Shown here in pieces: positions 27,355 to 35,856 of a stretch of DNA of 64,000 bases. The notes beneath the pieces were generated by a model. The model was not told the origin of the DNA. It saw only the letters and a program-made list of their open reading frames with translations, and ran no database searches. The position numbers and the translations under genes are program-made. The stretch is from Rhodoplanes tepidamans (lineage in GTDB: Bacteria > Pseudomonadota > Alphaproteobacteria > Rhizobiales > Xanthobacteraceae). Where the stretch lies: the NCBI RefSeq assembly GCF_030813915.1, contig NZ_JAUSUJ010000003.1, forward strand, positions 329,702 to 393,701, read 5' to 3'. The first letter of the stretch is position 1, and the number at the start of each line of letters is the position of its first letter.

Positions 27355-28055
27355 CTCACCAGCGATGCCTCGGACCGGCAGCCCGCCGCCCCGCCCCGGC
27401 CCGGCTCGACCGCCACGGTGACGGGCTGCGGCATGCCGGCGGGCGGCGGATCGAAGCGCGCCGCCGTCACCACCCGGGCGACCGCGCGGTCGCGTGCGTC
27501 GTCGCCGGACGAGCCGATCACCCGCAGGCGGACGATCCGGCCGGCCGGATCGAGCCAGTACTGCAGGACGACCCGGTAGCCGGGCTGCCGGGTGGCGGCG
27601 TCCCGGCACAGCGCCGCGACCAGGCCGGACTGGGCGTGGCCGTAATAGACGTGGGCCGCCTGCTTGGCGCGCAGAAGCCCCGGATCCGTGACCGCCTCGC
27701 GCGACGGCGCGATGGCGATCGTGCCGGTCGCGATCACCCGGGGCACCAGGCCCGACCCGGCGAGCAGGCGGCGCAGGGCGGCGTCGCGATCGAGGACGCC
27801 GGCCACCGCGCCGGAGCGGCGGTTGGCCACCAGGGCGGTCTCGTACAGAATCTGGACGCCGGTGGCGGCGCCGAACGCATCGAGCGCCCGGTCGAGATCC
27901 TGCGCCGGAATGTCGAAGGAGAGCTCGGGTCCGATGCGCGATCCCGCGTCGCTCGCCACGGCAGGCGTCAGCCCGAGCGACAGCGCCACGATCGCTGCGA
28001 CCGCCGGCCGCCCTCGACCCCCGAACACGCGTCCCCCCCCCGAGGAGCCGTCCAT
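27351..28055 (-). CDS. STN-domain signalling protein with TonB-like C-terminus, no barrel (circuit 2)
   Basis: A 234-residue exported protein, paralogous to that at 13075-13908. A signal peptide (PAVAAIVALSLGLTPAVASD) is followed by an STN domain (about 42-115; LSFDIPAQDLDRALDAFGAATG, VQILYETALVANRRSG) and a TonB-like C-terminal domain (about 140-234) with VVLQYWLDPAGRIVRLRVIG and PPPAGMPQPVTVAVEP. It is coupled by ATGA overlap to the sigma factor gene. An ATG at 28055 with GAGGA upstream is preferred over a GTG at 28136 because the extra residues are hydrophilic and precede the signal sequence. It should carry a periplasmic signal to FecR; without a barrel it must sense something other than a receptor-bound siderophore. 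Confidence 0.82.
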   Translation of the reverse strand: MDGSSGGGRVFGGRGRPAVAAIVALSLGLTPAVASDAGSRIGPELSFDIPAQDLDRALDAFGAATGVQILYETALVANRRSGAVAGVLDRDAALRRLLAGSGLVPRVIATGTIAIAPSREAVTDPGLLRAKQAAHVYYGHAQSGLVAALCRDAATRQPGYRVVLQYWLDPAGRIVRLRVIGSSGDDARDRAVARVVTAARFDPPPAGMPQPVTVAVEPGRGGAAGCRSEASLVR

Positions 28056-28434
28056 ATCCTCGTCCGACGACCGGTGACCGCTGCCGCCGGGCTCGGGCAC
28101 CGTCGCGGCGCCGTATCCGCGGCAACGGCGCACCACGCCAGACCGGACGGCGCCGGCCTGCGCCTCGTCGGCATTCTGTCGAGATAGGCGCCGAACGTCA
28201 CAGGTTCACGACAGATGGAACAGGCCGCCCTCCGCACCGCCGAGTGCGACCGGCCGGCCGCACGCCCGACCTGTCGCCGGGGCCGGCGTCTCGATCCCGG
28301 CAACCGGAGCGACCGCCGGCGTTTACGGTCGCGAAGGCATGTCGTGCGCTCGCAGTCGGTTAACCAGCTCCGGAAAGCGCGGCCTAAGGTCTCCGGCCTA
28401 TACCTCCCGTCGACAGGGGACGGGAGACGGAACA
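28056..28434. other. Divergent intergenic region between TPS signalling operon and small secreted gene
   Basis: About 380 bp separating the minus-strand signalling operon from plus-strand genes. I see no gene in it. It must contain the promoter of the STN-sigma-FecR operon and probably that of the small gene at 28435. A GTCACAGGTTCACGACAG stretch at about 28197-28214 resembles the GTCACA half-site of the dyad at 12281-12304, but the similarity is short. Confidence 0.3.
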
Positions 28435-28695
28435 ATGCGAACCATCACGGCCATCGCCCTCGTGCTCGCCGGCGTCGCGCTGTCGGCGCCGGCGCGGGCC
28501 GACGAGGCGGCGACGTTCGCGGCGCGCTGGCCGGACGCCGCGCTGCGCGAGGCGACCGACTTCGAGGCGGCGCGCCTGATCGCCACCGTGCTGCGCACCG
28601 ATCTCGCGCCGGTGATCAAGGCGCGGCTGCTCGCCCGGTTCGAGCCGCCCGTGCAGTGCAGCATCGCCGCGTGCGAGCTGCCGGCGCTGCGCTGA
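28435..28695 (+). CDS. Small secreted protein, unknown function
   Basis: An 86-residue protein with a clear signal peptide (MRTITAIALVLAGVALSAPARA, cleavage before DEAAT). The mature part is a short helix-rich domain containing FEAARLIATVLRTDLAPVIKARL and the tail PVQCSIAACELPALR with two Cys five residues apart. GGAGA lies seven bases before the ATG. It is followed 85 bp later by hupU on the same strand. I do not recognise the family. It could be a periplasmic protein unrelated to the hydrogenase; nothing in the sequence shows a metal site beyond the Cys pair. Confidence 0.6.
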   Translation: MRTITAIALVLAGVALSAPARADEAATFAARWPDAALREATDFEAARLIATVLRTDLAPVIKARLLARFEPPVQCSIAACELPALR

Positions 28696-28780
28696 TCACG
28701 ACCGCGTCCCCGCCGGGCTCGCCCGGCCCGCCCTTGCCGGCTCCGGCCGCTGCTCTATCCTGGCGAGCGGGAGAGCATGC

Positions 28781-29791
28781 ATGGCGGGACGGACCTTCGA
28801 GGTGCTGTGGCTCCAGGCGGCGGGATGCGGCGGCTGCACCATGGCCCTGCTCGACCGCGACGCCGGCCTGTTCGACGAGCTGCGGGCGCTCGGCATCCGG
28901 CTCCTGTGGCATCCGTCCTTCAGCGAGGAGACCGGCAGCGCCGTCGTCGACCTTCTCGCGGCGATCGAGCGCGGCGAGCGGCCGCTCGACGCCCTGCTGA
29001 TCGAGGGCGCGGTGCTGCGCGGCCCGCACGGCACCGGCCTCGCCCAGCGCCTCGCCGGCACCGGCCGGACCATGCTGGAGATCGTGCGCGCGCTCGCGCC
29101 GCGGGCCGGCTGCTGCGTCGCGGTCGGAAGCTGCGCCGCCTATGGCGGCGTCTCGGCCGCGAGCCCCGATCCGATGGAGGCGACCGGCCTGCAGTTCGAG
29201 AAGGACTTCTTCGGCGGCCTGCTCGGGTCCGACTTCCGCTCCCGCAACGGACTGCCGGTCGTCAACATCGCCGGCTGCGCGCCGCACTCCGGCTGGGTGG
29301 TCGAGACGCTGACCGCGCTGGCGGCCGGCGCCCTCGACGCCGACGGGCTCGACGCCCACGGCCGGCCGCGCTTCTTCGCCGACCACCTCGCCCATCACGG
29401 CTGCAGCCGCAACGAGTTCTACGAGTACAAGGCGAGCGCCACCGCGGCCGGCGAGCGCGGCTGCCTGATGGAGCATCTCGGCTGCAAGGCGACCCAGTCG
29501 GTCGGCGACTGCAATCAGCGGAGCTGGTCGGGGGGTGGCGGCTGCACGCACGCCGGCTACGCCTGCATCGCCTGCACGTCGCCGGGGTTCGAGGACATCC
29601 GCGGCTTCACCACGACCCCGAAGGTCGCCGGCATCCCGGTCGGCCTGCCGCTCGACATGCCGAAGGCGTGGTTCATCGCCCTCGCCGCTCTGTCGAAGTC
29701 GGCGACGCCGCGGCGCGTGCGCGACAATGCGAGCGCCGATCGCACCGTGGTGCCGCCGCGCGGTGCCCCGCCGGGCGGCGGCGCCGGATGA
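28781..29791 (+). CDS. hupU: Regulatory [NiFe]-hydrogenase small subunit HupU
   Basis: A 336-residue small subunit of the cytosolic H2-sensing hydrogenase (HupU/HoxB). It carries Fe-S clusters and, with HupV, signals H2 to the HupT kinase. The proximal cluster motif GCGGC has Cys16 and Cys19, with further Cys in CCVAVGSCAAYGG, NIAGCAPHSGW and the C-terminal cluster region (HGCSRNEFYE, LGCKATQSVGDC, CIACTSPGF). There is no Tat signal before the first cluster, which separates it from the exported HupS type. The C-terminus ends in a Pro/Gly-rich tail. The stop overlaps the hupV start as ATGA. It begins a plus-strand run of hydrogenase genes continuing to hupT. Confidence 0.95.
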   Translation: MAGRTFEVLWLQAAGCGGCTMALLDRDAGLFDELRALGIRLLWHPSFSEETGSAVVDLLAAIERGERPLDALLIEGAVLRGPHGTGLAQRLAGTGRTMLEIVRALAPRAGCCVAVGSCAAYGGVSAASPDPMEATGLQFEKDFFGGLLGSDFRSRNGLPVVNIAGCAPHSGWVVETLTALAAGALDADGLDAHGRPRFFADHLAHHGCSRNEFYEYKASATAAGERGCLMEHLGCKATQSVGDCNQRSWSGGGGCTHAGYACIACTSPGFEDIRGFTTTPKVAGIPVGLPLDMPKAWFIALAALSKSATPRRVRDNASADRTVVPPRGAPPGGGAG

Positions 29792-31239
29792 CGCGTCTCG
29801 TCGTCGGTCCGTTCAACCGCGTGGAAGGCGACCTCGAGCTCACGCTCGACGTCGCCGACGGCGCCGTCGCAGCGGCGCGGGTGTCGGCGCCGCTGTTCCG
29901 CGGCTTCGAGCGCATCCTGGTCGGGCGGCCGCCCGAGGACGCGCTCGCCATCGTGCCGCGCATCTGCGGCATCTGCTCGGTGTCGCAGTCGATGGCGGCG
30001 GCCGCGGCGCTGCGCGCCGCCATGGGCGTGACGCCGCCCCCGAACGGCGGGCTCGCCGCCGACCTCGCCCACGCGGCCGAGAACATCGCCGACCATCTGA
30101 GCCACTTCTACCTGTTCTTCATGCCGGACTTCTGCCGGGCCGAATATGCGGGCCGGCCGTGGTTCGAGGCGATCACCGCGCGCTTCAAGGCCGTCGAGGG
30201 AAGCGCCGCCGGCGACCTGCTACCCGCCCGCGCCCGGCTTCTCCACGTGGTCGGGATCCTGGCCGGCAAGTGGCCGCACGCCCTCGCCTTCCGCCCCGGC
30301 GGCACGACCCGCGCGGTCGATCTCGGCGAGACGATGCGGCTCGTCGCCACGGTCGCGCAGCTCCGCCGGTTTCTCGAACGGACGCTGTTCGCCGCGCCGC
30401 TGGACGCCGTCGCGGCCCTGGCCGATCCGGCGGCGCTGAACGCCTTCGCCGAGGCGTCGTCCAGCCGCGGCGGCGACTTCGCCGCGTTCCTGAGGATAGC
30501 CGGCGACCTCGACCTGCAGAGCCTCGGGCGCGGCACGACCGCGCTGATGAGCTACGGCGCCTATCGGGGCGGCGGCGAACCGCTGTTCCGGGCCGGGGTG
30601 TTCGATCCGGCGACCGGCGAGGTCCGCCCCGTCGCCGGCGCCGACATTCGCGAGGACACGAGCTCGGCCTGGCTCGCCGGCGGCCCTGCGCATCCGGCCG
30701 AGGCCGACACCCATCCGGCGCCGGACAAGCCCGGCGCCTACGGCTGGTCGAAGGCCCCGCGGCTCGCCGGCGAGCCGGTCGAGGTCGGCGCGCTCGCCCG
30801 CCAGGTCGTCGACGGCCTTCCGCTCGCCCGCGCCCTGATCGACGGCGGCGGCTCGAACGTCCTGGCCCGGGTGGTGGCGCGGCTCGTGGAGGTGGCCCGC
30901 GTCGCCCTCGCGATGGAGCGCTGGGTCGGCGCCCTGGATCCCGGCCAGCCGTTCAGCACCGCCGCCCCGCCCGTATCGGACGCCGCCGCCGACGGTCTGG
31001 TCGAAGCGGCCCGTGGCAGCCTCGGCCACTGGATCACCATCCAGGACGGCGAGATCGCGCGTTATCAGATCATTTCTCCCACGACGTGGAACTTCTCACC
31101 TCGCGATTCCGCCGGCGTGCCCGGCCCGCTCGAGCAGGCGCTGGTCGGCACCGCGGTCGGCGAGCGCGGTGCCGGTGCCGCCGCGATCCAGCACGTCGTG
31201 CGGTCCTTCGACCCCTGCATGGTCTGCACGGCGCATTGA
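29788..31239 (+). CDS. hupV: Regulatory [NiFe]-hydrogenase large subunit HupV
   Basis: A 483-residue large subunit of the H2 sensor (HupV/HoxC). The active-site ligands are visible as RICGIC (Cys60, Cys63) and DPCMVCTAH (Cys477, Cys480). The protein ends exactly at His483, with no C-terminal extension. That is the hallmark of regulatory hydrogenases, which need no endopeptidase processing, and contrasts with HupL at 32581. Family segments such as HLSHFYLFFMPDF and SYGAYRGGG are present. It is translationally coupled to hupU. With HupU it should sense H2 and modulate HupT and HupR, thereby controlling the hupS promoter. Confidence 0.95.
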   Translation: MTRLVVGPFNRVEGDLELTLDVADGAVAAARVSAPLFRGFERILVGRPPEDALAIVPRICGICSVSQSMAAAAALRAAMGVTPPPNGGLAADLAHAAENIADHLSHFYLFFMPDFCRAEYAGRPWFEAITARFKAVEGSAAGDLLPARARLLHVVGILAGKWPHALAFRPGGTTRAVDLGETMRLVATVAQLRRFLERTLFAAPLDAVAALADPAALNAFAEASSSRGGDFAAFLRIAGDLDLQSLGRGTTALMSYGAYRGGGEPLFRAGVFDPATGEVRPVAGADIREDTSSAWLAGGPAHPAEADTHPAPDKPGAYGWSKAPRLAGEPVEVGALARQVVDGLPLARALIDGGGSNVLARVVARLVEVARVALAMERWVGALDPGQPFSTAAPPVSDAAADGLVEAARGSLGHWITIQDGEIARYQIISPTTWNFSPRDSAGVPGPLEQALVGTAVGERGAGAAAIQHVVRSFDPCMVCTAH

Positions 31240-31262
31240 GACGAGGCCCGGGCGAACCGCGT

Positions 31263-31302
31263 CTGGAAACAGAACGACCGACACTGACAACCAGGTTTCC
31301 AG
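31263..31302. promoter_or_regulatory. Inverted repeat downstream of hupV, upstream of hupS
   Basis: CTGGAAAC (31263-31270) and GTTTCCAG (31295-31302) are exact reverse complements separated by 24 bp. The pair begins 24 bp after the hupV stop and lies about 100 bp upstream of the -24 element of the hupS promoter. That is a distance typical of an enhancer site for an NtrC-type activator such as HupR. A weak hairpin ending the hupUV transcript is the alternative. Confidence 0.4.
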
Positions 31303-31348
31303 GCCCGCCGCGGACCCGCCGCGTTCTGCTGCGCCGCACGCGGCCGAG

Positions 31349-31360
31349 TAGAACGTTCTA
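31349..31360. promoter_or_regulatory. Perfect 12-bp palindrome TAGAACGTTCTA upstream of hupS
   Basis: A perfect palindrome within an AT-rich island (31347-31380), centred about 50 bp upstream of the -24 element. Candidate binding site for HupR or another regulator of hupS. The half-site TAGAAC does not match the TTG-N5-CAA recognition sequence I recall for R. capsulatus HupR, so the cognate protein is open. Confidence 0.4.
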
Positions 31361-31401
31361 TTATCAGCAATAGTCCAATTCGAAGGTGACGGCCGGCCGG
31401 C

Positions 31402-31417
31402 TGGCCCGCTTCTTGCC
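31402..31417 (+). promoter_or_regulatory. Sigma-54 type -24/-12 promoter of hupSLC
   Basis: TGGCCCGCTTCTTGCC matches the RpoN consensus TGGCACG-N4-TTGC with the invariant GG (31403-31404) and GC (31415-31416) exactly 10 bp apart. Transcription would start near 31428, about 47 bp before the hupS ATG. The response regulator encoded at 44028-45476 keeps the GAFTGA loop needed to contact sigma-54, so the two observations support each other. Confidence 0.65.
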
Positions 31418-31474
31418 GATCCCTCTCCGAACGGCCCGGCCAACGGGCCTCGCCACACCAGGGGGAAACGGCCG

Positions 31475-32563
31475 ATGGACGCTCCGCGCGAGACGTTCTA
31501 CGACGTGATCCGGCGCCAGGGGATTTCGCGCCGCAGCTTCGTGAAATTCTGCAGCCTCACCGCGGCGAGCCTCGGGCTCGGCGCCAGCGGCGCCACGACG
31601 GTCGCGAACGCGCTGGAGACCAAGCCGCGCATCCCGGTGATCTGGATGCACGGGCTCGAATGCACCTGCTGCTCCGAGAGCTTCATCAGGTCCGCCCATC
31701 CGCTGGTGAAGGACGTCGTCCTGTCGATGATCTCGCTCGACTACGACGACACGATCATGGCGGCGGCCGGCCATCAGGCCGACGCCATCCTCCAGGAGAC
31801 GCGGCAGAAGCACAAGGGCCAGTACATCCTAGCCGTCGAGGGCAATCCGCCGCTCAACGAGAACGGCATGTACTGCATCGACGGCGGCCGCCCGTTCGTC
31901 GAGAAGCTCGTCGAGATGGCGGACGATTCGCTCGCCGTGATCGCCTGGGGCGCCTGCGCCTCGTGGGGCTGCGTGCAGGCGGCCAAGCCCAACCCGACCC
32001 AGGCGGTGCCGATCGACAAGGTGATCAGGAACAAGCCGATCATCAAGGTGCCGGGCTGCCCGCCGATCGCCGAGGTGATGACCGGCGTTGTCGGCTACGT
32101 GGTGACGTTCGGCAGGCTCCCCGAGCTCGACCGCCAGGGCCGGCCGAAGATGTTCTACTCGCAGCGCATCCACGACAAGTGCTACCGGCGGCCGCATTTC
32201 GACGCCGGCCAGTTCGTCGAGGAGTGGGACGACGAGGGCGCGCGCAAGGGCTACTGCCTCTACAAGATGGGCTGCAAGGGCCCGACCACCTACAACGCCT
32301 GCTCGACGACGCGCTGGAACGGCGGCGTCTCGTTCCCGATCCAGTCGGGCCACGGCTGCATCGGCTGCTCGGAGGACGGCTTCTGGGACAAGGGCTCGTT
32401 CTACGACCGGCTGACCAACATCTCGGCCTTCGGGATCGAGGCCAATGCCGACCAGATCGGCATGGTGGCGGCCGGCACCGTGGCGGCCGGCCTCGCCGTG
32501 CACGCCGGGGTCACGGCGGTGCGCAAGCTGAGCGGCCGAGACGACCATCACCCGCACGCCTGA
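31475..32563 (+). CDS. hupS: Uptake [NiFe]-hydrogenase small subunit HupS
   Basis: A 362-residue Fe-S subunit of the membrane-bound, periplasm-facing uptake hydrogenase. The Tat signal SRRSFVKF (residues 18-25) lies in the leader, processed near residue 46. Proximal cluster Cys63 and Cys66 lie in LECTCCSES. Further cluster ligands lie in [45 protein letters not shown] and [16 protein letters not shown]-terminal hydrophobic anchor (about 328-350, [21 protein letters not shown]) is followed by a His-rich end. A CAGGGGGAAACGG stretch precedes the ATG. It is followed by hupL after 17 bp. The proposed sigma-54 promoter lies just upstream. Confidence 0.97.
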   Translation: MDAPRETFYDVIRRQGISRRSFVKFCSLTAASLGLGASGATTVANALETKPRIPVIWMHGLECTCCSESFIRSAHPLVKDVVLSMISLDYDDTIMAAAGHQADAILQETRQKHKGQYILAVEGNPPLNENGMYCIDGGRPFVEKLVEMADDSLAVIAWGACASWGCVQAAKPNPTQAVPIDKVIRNKPIIKVPGCPPIAEVMTGVVGYVVTFGRLPELDRQGRPKMFYSQRIHDKCYRRPHFDAGQFVEEWDDEGARKGYCLYKMGCKGPTTYNACSTTRWNGGVSFPIQSGHGCIGCSEDGFWDKGSFYDRLTNISAFGIEANADQIGMVAAGTVAAGLAVHAGVTAVRKLSGRDDHHPHA

Positions 32564-32580
32564 GCCCCCAGGAGCGCGCC

Positions 32581-34371
32581 ATGACCATCCAGACTCCGAA
32601 CGGCTTCTCGCTCGACAACGCCGGCAAGCGCGTCGTCGTCGACCCGGTGACCCGGATCGAAGGCCACCTGCGCGTCGAGGTGAACCTCGACCAGAACAAC
32701 GTGATCCGCAACGCGGTGTCGACCGGCACCATGTGGCGCGGCATCGAGGTGATCCTGAAGGGCCGCGATCCGCGCGACGCTTGGGCGTTCACCGAGCGGA
32801 TCTGCGGCGTGTGCACCGGCACCCACGCGCTGACCTCGGTGCGGGCCGTGGAGAACGCGCTCGGGATCGCGATCCCCGAGAACGCCAACACGATCCGCAA
32901 CATCATGCAGCTGACCCTGCAGGTGCACGACCATCTGGTGCACTTCTATCATCTGCATGCGCTCGACTGGGTCGACGTGGTCTCGGCGCTCAGGGCCGAC
33001 CCGAAGGCGACCTCGGCGCTCGCCCAGTCGATCTCGCCGTGGCCGCTGTCGTCGCCCGGCTACTTCAAGGACCTTCAGATCCGGCTGCAGAAGTTCGTCG
33101 ATTCGGGACAGCTCGGACCGTTCAAGAACGGCTACTGGGGGCACCCGGCCTACAAGCTGCCGCCCGAGGCCAACCTGATGGCAGTCGCGCACTATCTCGA
33201 GGCCCTCGACTTCCAGAAGGAGATCGTCAAGATCCACACGGTCTACGGCGGCAAGAACCCGCATCCGAACTGGCTGGTCGGCGGCGTTCCGTGCGCCATC
33301 AACGTCGACGGAACCGGGGCGGTCGGCGCCGTCAACATGGAGCGGCTCAATCTCGTCTCGTCGATCATCGACCAGACGCTCGCCTTCGTCGAGCAGGTCT
33401 ACATCCCGGACCTGGTGGCGATCGCCGGATTCTACAAGGACTGGCTCTACGGCGGCGGCCTGTCGTCGACCTCGGTGATGTCGTACGGCGACATTCCCGA
33501 ATACGCCAACGACTACTCCGACCGGAGCCTGCAGCTGCCGCGCGGCGTCATCCTCGGCGGCAATCTGAAGGAAATCTTCCCGATCGACCTCGAGGCGCCC
33601 GGAGAGGTGCAGGAGTTCGTCACCCACTCCTGGTACAGATATCCGGACGAGAGCCGCGGCCTGCATCCTTACGACGGCGTCACCGAGCCGAACTTCGCGC
33701 TCGGCCCGGCGACCAAGGGCACCAGGACCAACATCGAGGCGCTGGACGAGGGCGCGAAATACTCGTTCATCAAGGCGCCGCGCTGGAAGGGCAACGCCGT
33801 CGAGGTCGGGCCGCTCGCCCGCTACATCATCGGCTACGCCCAGGGCAAGCCCGAGTTCAAGGAGCCGGTCGACAAGCTCCTGAAGACGCTCGACGTGCCG
33901 GTGACGGCGCTGTTCTCGACGCTGGGCCGCACCGCGGCGCGCGGCCTCGAGTGCCAGTGGGCGGCGCAGAAGCTCCGGTACTACCAGGACAAGCTGGTCG
34001 CCACCATCAAGGCCGGCGATCTCGCGACCGCCAACACCGACCGTTGGCAGCCGGCGAGCTGGCCCAAGGAGGCGAAGGGCGTCGGCTTCACCGAGGCGCC
34101 GCGCGGCGCGCTCGCGCACTGGATCAGGATCAAGGACACCAAGATCGACAACTACCAGTGCGTCGTGCCGACCACCTGGAACGGCAGCCCGCGCGACCCC
34201 AAGGGCAACATCGGCGCCTTCGAGGCCGCCCTCCTCGACACCCCGATGGCGGATCCGAACCAGCCGCTGGAGATCATCCGCACCCTGCACTCCTTCGACC
34301 CGTGCCTCGCCTGCTCGACCCATGTGATGAGTCCGGACGGCCGGGAGATGGCGACCGTCACGGTGCGGTAG
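32581..34371 (+). CDS. hupL: Uptake [NiFe]-hydrogenase large subunit HupL
   Basis: A 596-residue catalytic subunit that oxidises H2 at the NiFe(CN)2CO centre. The ligand motifs are RICGVC (Cys75, Cys78) and DPCLACSTH (Cys575, Cys578, His581). A 15-residue extension after His581 ([15 protein letters not shown]) is the processing peptide removed by HupD after nickel insertion. Other family segments include the [17 protein letters not shown] helix and [15 protein letters not shown]. Length and order are typical of membrane-bound group 1 uptake hydrogenases. Electrons pass through HupS to cytochrome b (HupC). It is followed by an intergenic stretch of tandem hairpins before hupC. Confidence 0.97.
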   Translation: MTIQTPNGFSLDNAGKRVVVDPVTRIEGHLRVEVNLDQNNVIRNAVSTGTMWRGIEVILKGRDPRDAWAFTERICGVCTGTHALTSVRAVENALGIAIPENANTIRNIMQLTLQVHDHLVHFYHLHALDWVDVVSALRADPKATSALAQSISPWPLSSPGYFKDLQIRLQKFVDSGQLGPFKNGYWGHPAYKLPPEANLMAVAHYLEALDFQKEIVKIHTVYGGKNPHPNWLVGGVPCAINVDGTGAVGAVNMERLNLVSSIIDQTLAFVEQVYIPDLVAIAGFYKDWLYGGGLSSTSVMSYGDIPEYANDYSDRSLQLPRGVILGGNLKEIFPIDLEAPGEVQEFVTHSWYRYPDESRGLHPYDGVTEPNFALGPATKGTRTNIEALDEGAKYSFIKAPRWKGNAVEVGPLARYIIGYAQGKPEFKEPVDKLLKTLDVPVTALFSTLGRTAARGLECQWAAQKLRYYQDKLVATIKAGDLATANTDRWQPASWPKEAKGVGFTEAPRGALAHWIRIKDTKIDNYQCVVPTTWNGSPRDPKGNIGAFEAALLDTPMADPNQPLEIIRTLHSFDPCLACSTHVMSPDGREMATVTVR

Positions 34372-34397
34372 CTCCGCCCGCCGCAGCGGCGATCTTC

Positions 34398-34439
34398 ACC
34401 TCTCCCCTGCGGGGAGAGGTCGGACCGCGGAGCGGTCCG
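34398..34439. repeat. Tandem hairpins after hupL (REP-like element)
   Basis: Two adjacent perfect hairpins. The first has arms ACCTCTCCCC and GGGGAGAGGT around TGC (34398-34420). The second has arms CGGACCGC and GCGGTCCG around GGA (34421-34439). No T-run follows, so this is not a classic terminator. The pattern looks like the intergenic palindromic repeats common in Rhizobiales. A role in protecting the hupSL mRNA 3' end and lowering hupC expression is plausible but inferred. Confidence 0.7.
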
Positions 34440-34478
34440 GGTGAGGTAGTCACGGCCGAGCCGCAGACCAGGACGTGG

Positions 34479-34501
34479 ATGGCCGGGAGGAGCCCGGCCA
34501 T
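34479..34501. repeat. GC-rich hairpin before hupC
   Basis: Arms ATGGCCGGG and CCCGGCCAT are exact reverse complements around AGGAG. It lies 45 bp before the hupC ATG and belongs with the preceding tandem hairpins as part of one intergenic repeat block. This hairpin sequence type is frequent between genes in related alphaproteobacteria as far as I recall. Confidence 0.6.
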
Positions 34502-34545
34502 GACGAAGAACGAGAAAGAATCTCGTACAGGAGAGGGGAAACGCC

Positions 34546-35271
34546 ATGGCCCAGGCATCCGGTCTCCCCGGTGTCATCGATCGCGTCGACGAGCGCGCGC
34601 CGCGCCGGCAGACCGTCTACGTCTATCAGGCGCCGGTGCGCATCTGGCACTGGACGACGGTGCTGTGCATCCTGGTGCTCGGCGTCACCGGCTATCTGAT
34701 CGGCTCGCCGCCGCCCTCGCTGTCCGGCGAGGCGAGCGCCCATTACCAGATGGGCTACATCCGCTTCGCCCATTTCGCCGCCGGCTACGTGCTGGCGATC
34801 GGCTTCGTCTTCCGCTTCCTCTGGGCCTTCGTCGGCAACAAGTGGTCGCGCCAGATCTTCGTCCTGCCGGTGTGGGACCGCGCCTGGTGGTGGGGCCTGA
34901 TCTACGAGATAAAGTGGTACCTGTTCCTCGTCCGCGACCCGAAGAAGTACATCGGCCACAACCCGGCCGGCCACGCCTCGATGTTCGCGCTGGTGCTGAT
35001 GCTCACCTTCATGATCTGCACCGGCTTCGCCATGTACGGCGAGGGCGCCGGCATCGAGTCCTGGCAGTACCGGATGTTCGGCTGGGTGTTCGCGATCTTC
35101 CCGAACTCGCAGGACGTCCACACCTGGCATCACCTCGGCATGTGGGGCATCGTCGTCTTCGTCATCGGCCACGTCTACGCGGCGGTGCGCGAGGACATCC
35201 TGTCGCGCCAGAGCATGATCTCGTCGATCGTCTCGGGCGAGCGCGTGTTCCGCGACGACTTCCGGGAGTGA
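34546..35271 (+). CDS. hupC: Hydrogenase b-type cytochrome HupC
   Basis: A 241-residue integral membrane di-haem cytochrome b that anchors HupSL and passes electrons to quinone. Four transmembrane helices are visible (about 38-58, 72-98, 143-163, 188-210). The haem-binding His are in IWHWTT, RFAHFAAGY and WHHLGMWG...GHVYAAVRED. The start at 34546 is supported by GAGAGGGGAAA upstream. Family hallmarks include YVYQAPVRIWHWTTV and the C-terminal ERVFRDDFRE. It lies after the hairpin block and 4 bp before hupD. Confidence 0.96.
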   Translation: MAQASGLPGVIDRVDERAPRRQTVYVYQAPVRIWHWTTVLCILVLGVTGYLIGSPPPSLSGEASAHYQMGYIRFAHFAAGYVLAIGFVFRFLWAFVGNKWSRQIFVLPVWDRAWWWGLIYEIKWYLFLVRDPKKYIGHNPAGHASMFALVLMLTFMICTGFAMYGEGAGIESWQYRMFGWVFAIFPNSQDVHTWHHLGMWGIVVFVIGHVYAAVREDILSRQSMISSIVSGERVFRDDFRE

Positions 35272-35275
35272 GCCC

Positions 35276-35854
35276 GTGGACACGACGCACGACATGCCCC
35301 GGACCCTGGTGCTCGGGATCGGCAACATCCTGTGGGGCGACGAGGGCTTCGGCATCCGCGCCGTGGAGGAGTTCTTCCGCGCCTGGTCGATGCCCGAGGA
35401 CGTGGCCGTGATCGACGGCGGCACCCAGGGCCTCTACCTCGTGCAGTTCGTCACCGGGGCGGATCGCCTGCTGGTGTTCGACGCGATCGACTACGGCCTG
35501 CCGCCCGGAACGCTGAAGATCGTGCGCGACGGCGAGGTGCCGAAGTTCACCGGCGCCAAGAAGATGAGCCTGCACCAGACCGGCTTCCAGGAGGTCCTCT
35601 CGGCGGCCGACCTGCTCGGCCGCTATCCGGCGCGGCTCGCGCTGGTCGGCTGTCAGCCGCTGGATCTGGAGAACTGGGGCGGCGCCCTCACCGACCCGGT
35701 GCGGAACGCCGTCGCGCCGGCGATCGCGGCCGCTGTCGACATCCTGCGCGAGTGGGGCGTCGCCGTGTCGCCGCGCGGCGCCGGCGGCTGCGCACGGGCG
35801 CGCCTGCTCGCCCACGACCTCGACTTCGCCTCCTACGAACGGCGGGCCGTCTGA
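35276..35854 (+). CDS. hupD: Hydrogenase maturation endopeptidase HupD
   Basis: A 192-residue nickel-dependent protease that removes the C-terminal extension of HupL after nickel insertion. Metal-ligand residues typical of the HybD/HupD family are visible: Glu in LGIGNILWGDEGFG, Asp in VFDAIDYGLPPG and His in MSLHQTGFQEVL. The family segment RLALVGCQPLDLENWGG is also present. A GTG start at 35276 with GGGAG seven bases upstream is used; an ATG at 35294 is the alternative. The 15-residue tail on HupL is its expected substrate; HupV, lacking a tail, is not. Confidence 0.95.
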   Translation: MDTTHDMPRTLVLGIGNILWGDEGFGIRAVEEFFRAWSMPEDVAVIDGGTQGLYLVQFVTGADRLLVFDAIDYGLPPGTLKIVRDGEVPKFTGAKKMSLHQTGFQEVLSAADLLGRYPARLALVGCQPLDLENWGGALTDPVRNAVAPAIAAAVDILREWGVAVSPRGAGGCARARLLAHDLDFASYERRAV

Positions 35855-35856
35855 CC

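Noticed and set aside
31263..31302. Rho-independent terminator after hupV
   Set aside because: The arms pair but the loop is 24 bases and no T-run follows, so it is listed as a possible regulatory repeat instead.
29535..31373. A 612-codon plus-strand frame overlapping hupU/hupV
   Set aside because: Arg-rich out-of-frame translation of HupV, which itself has RICGIC and DPCMVCTAH motifs.
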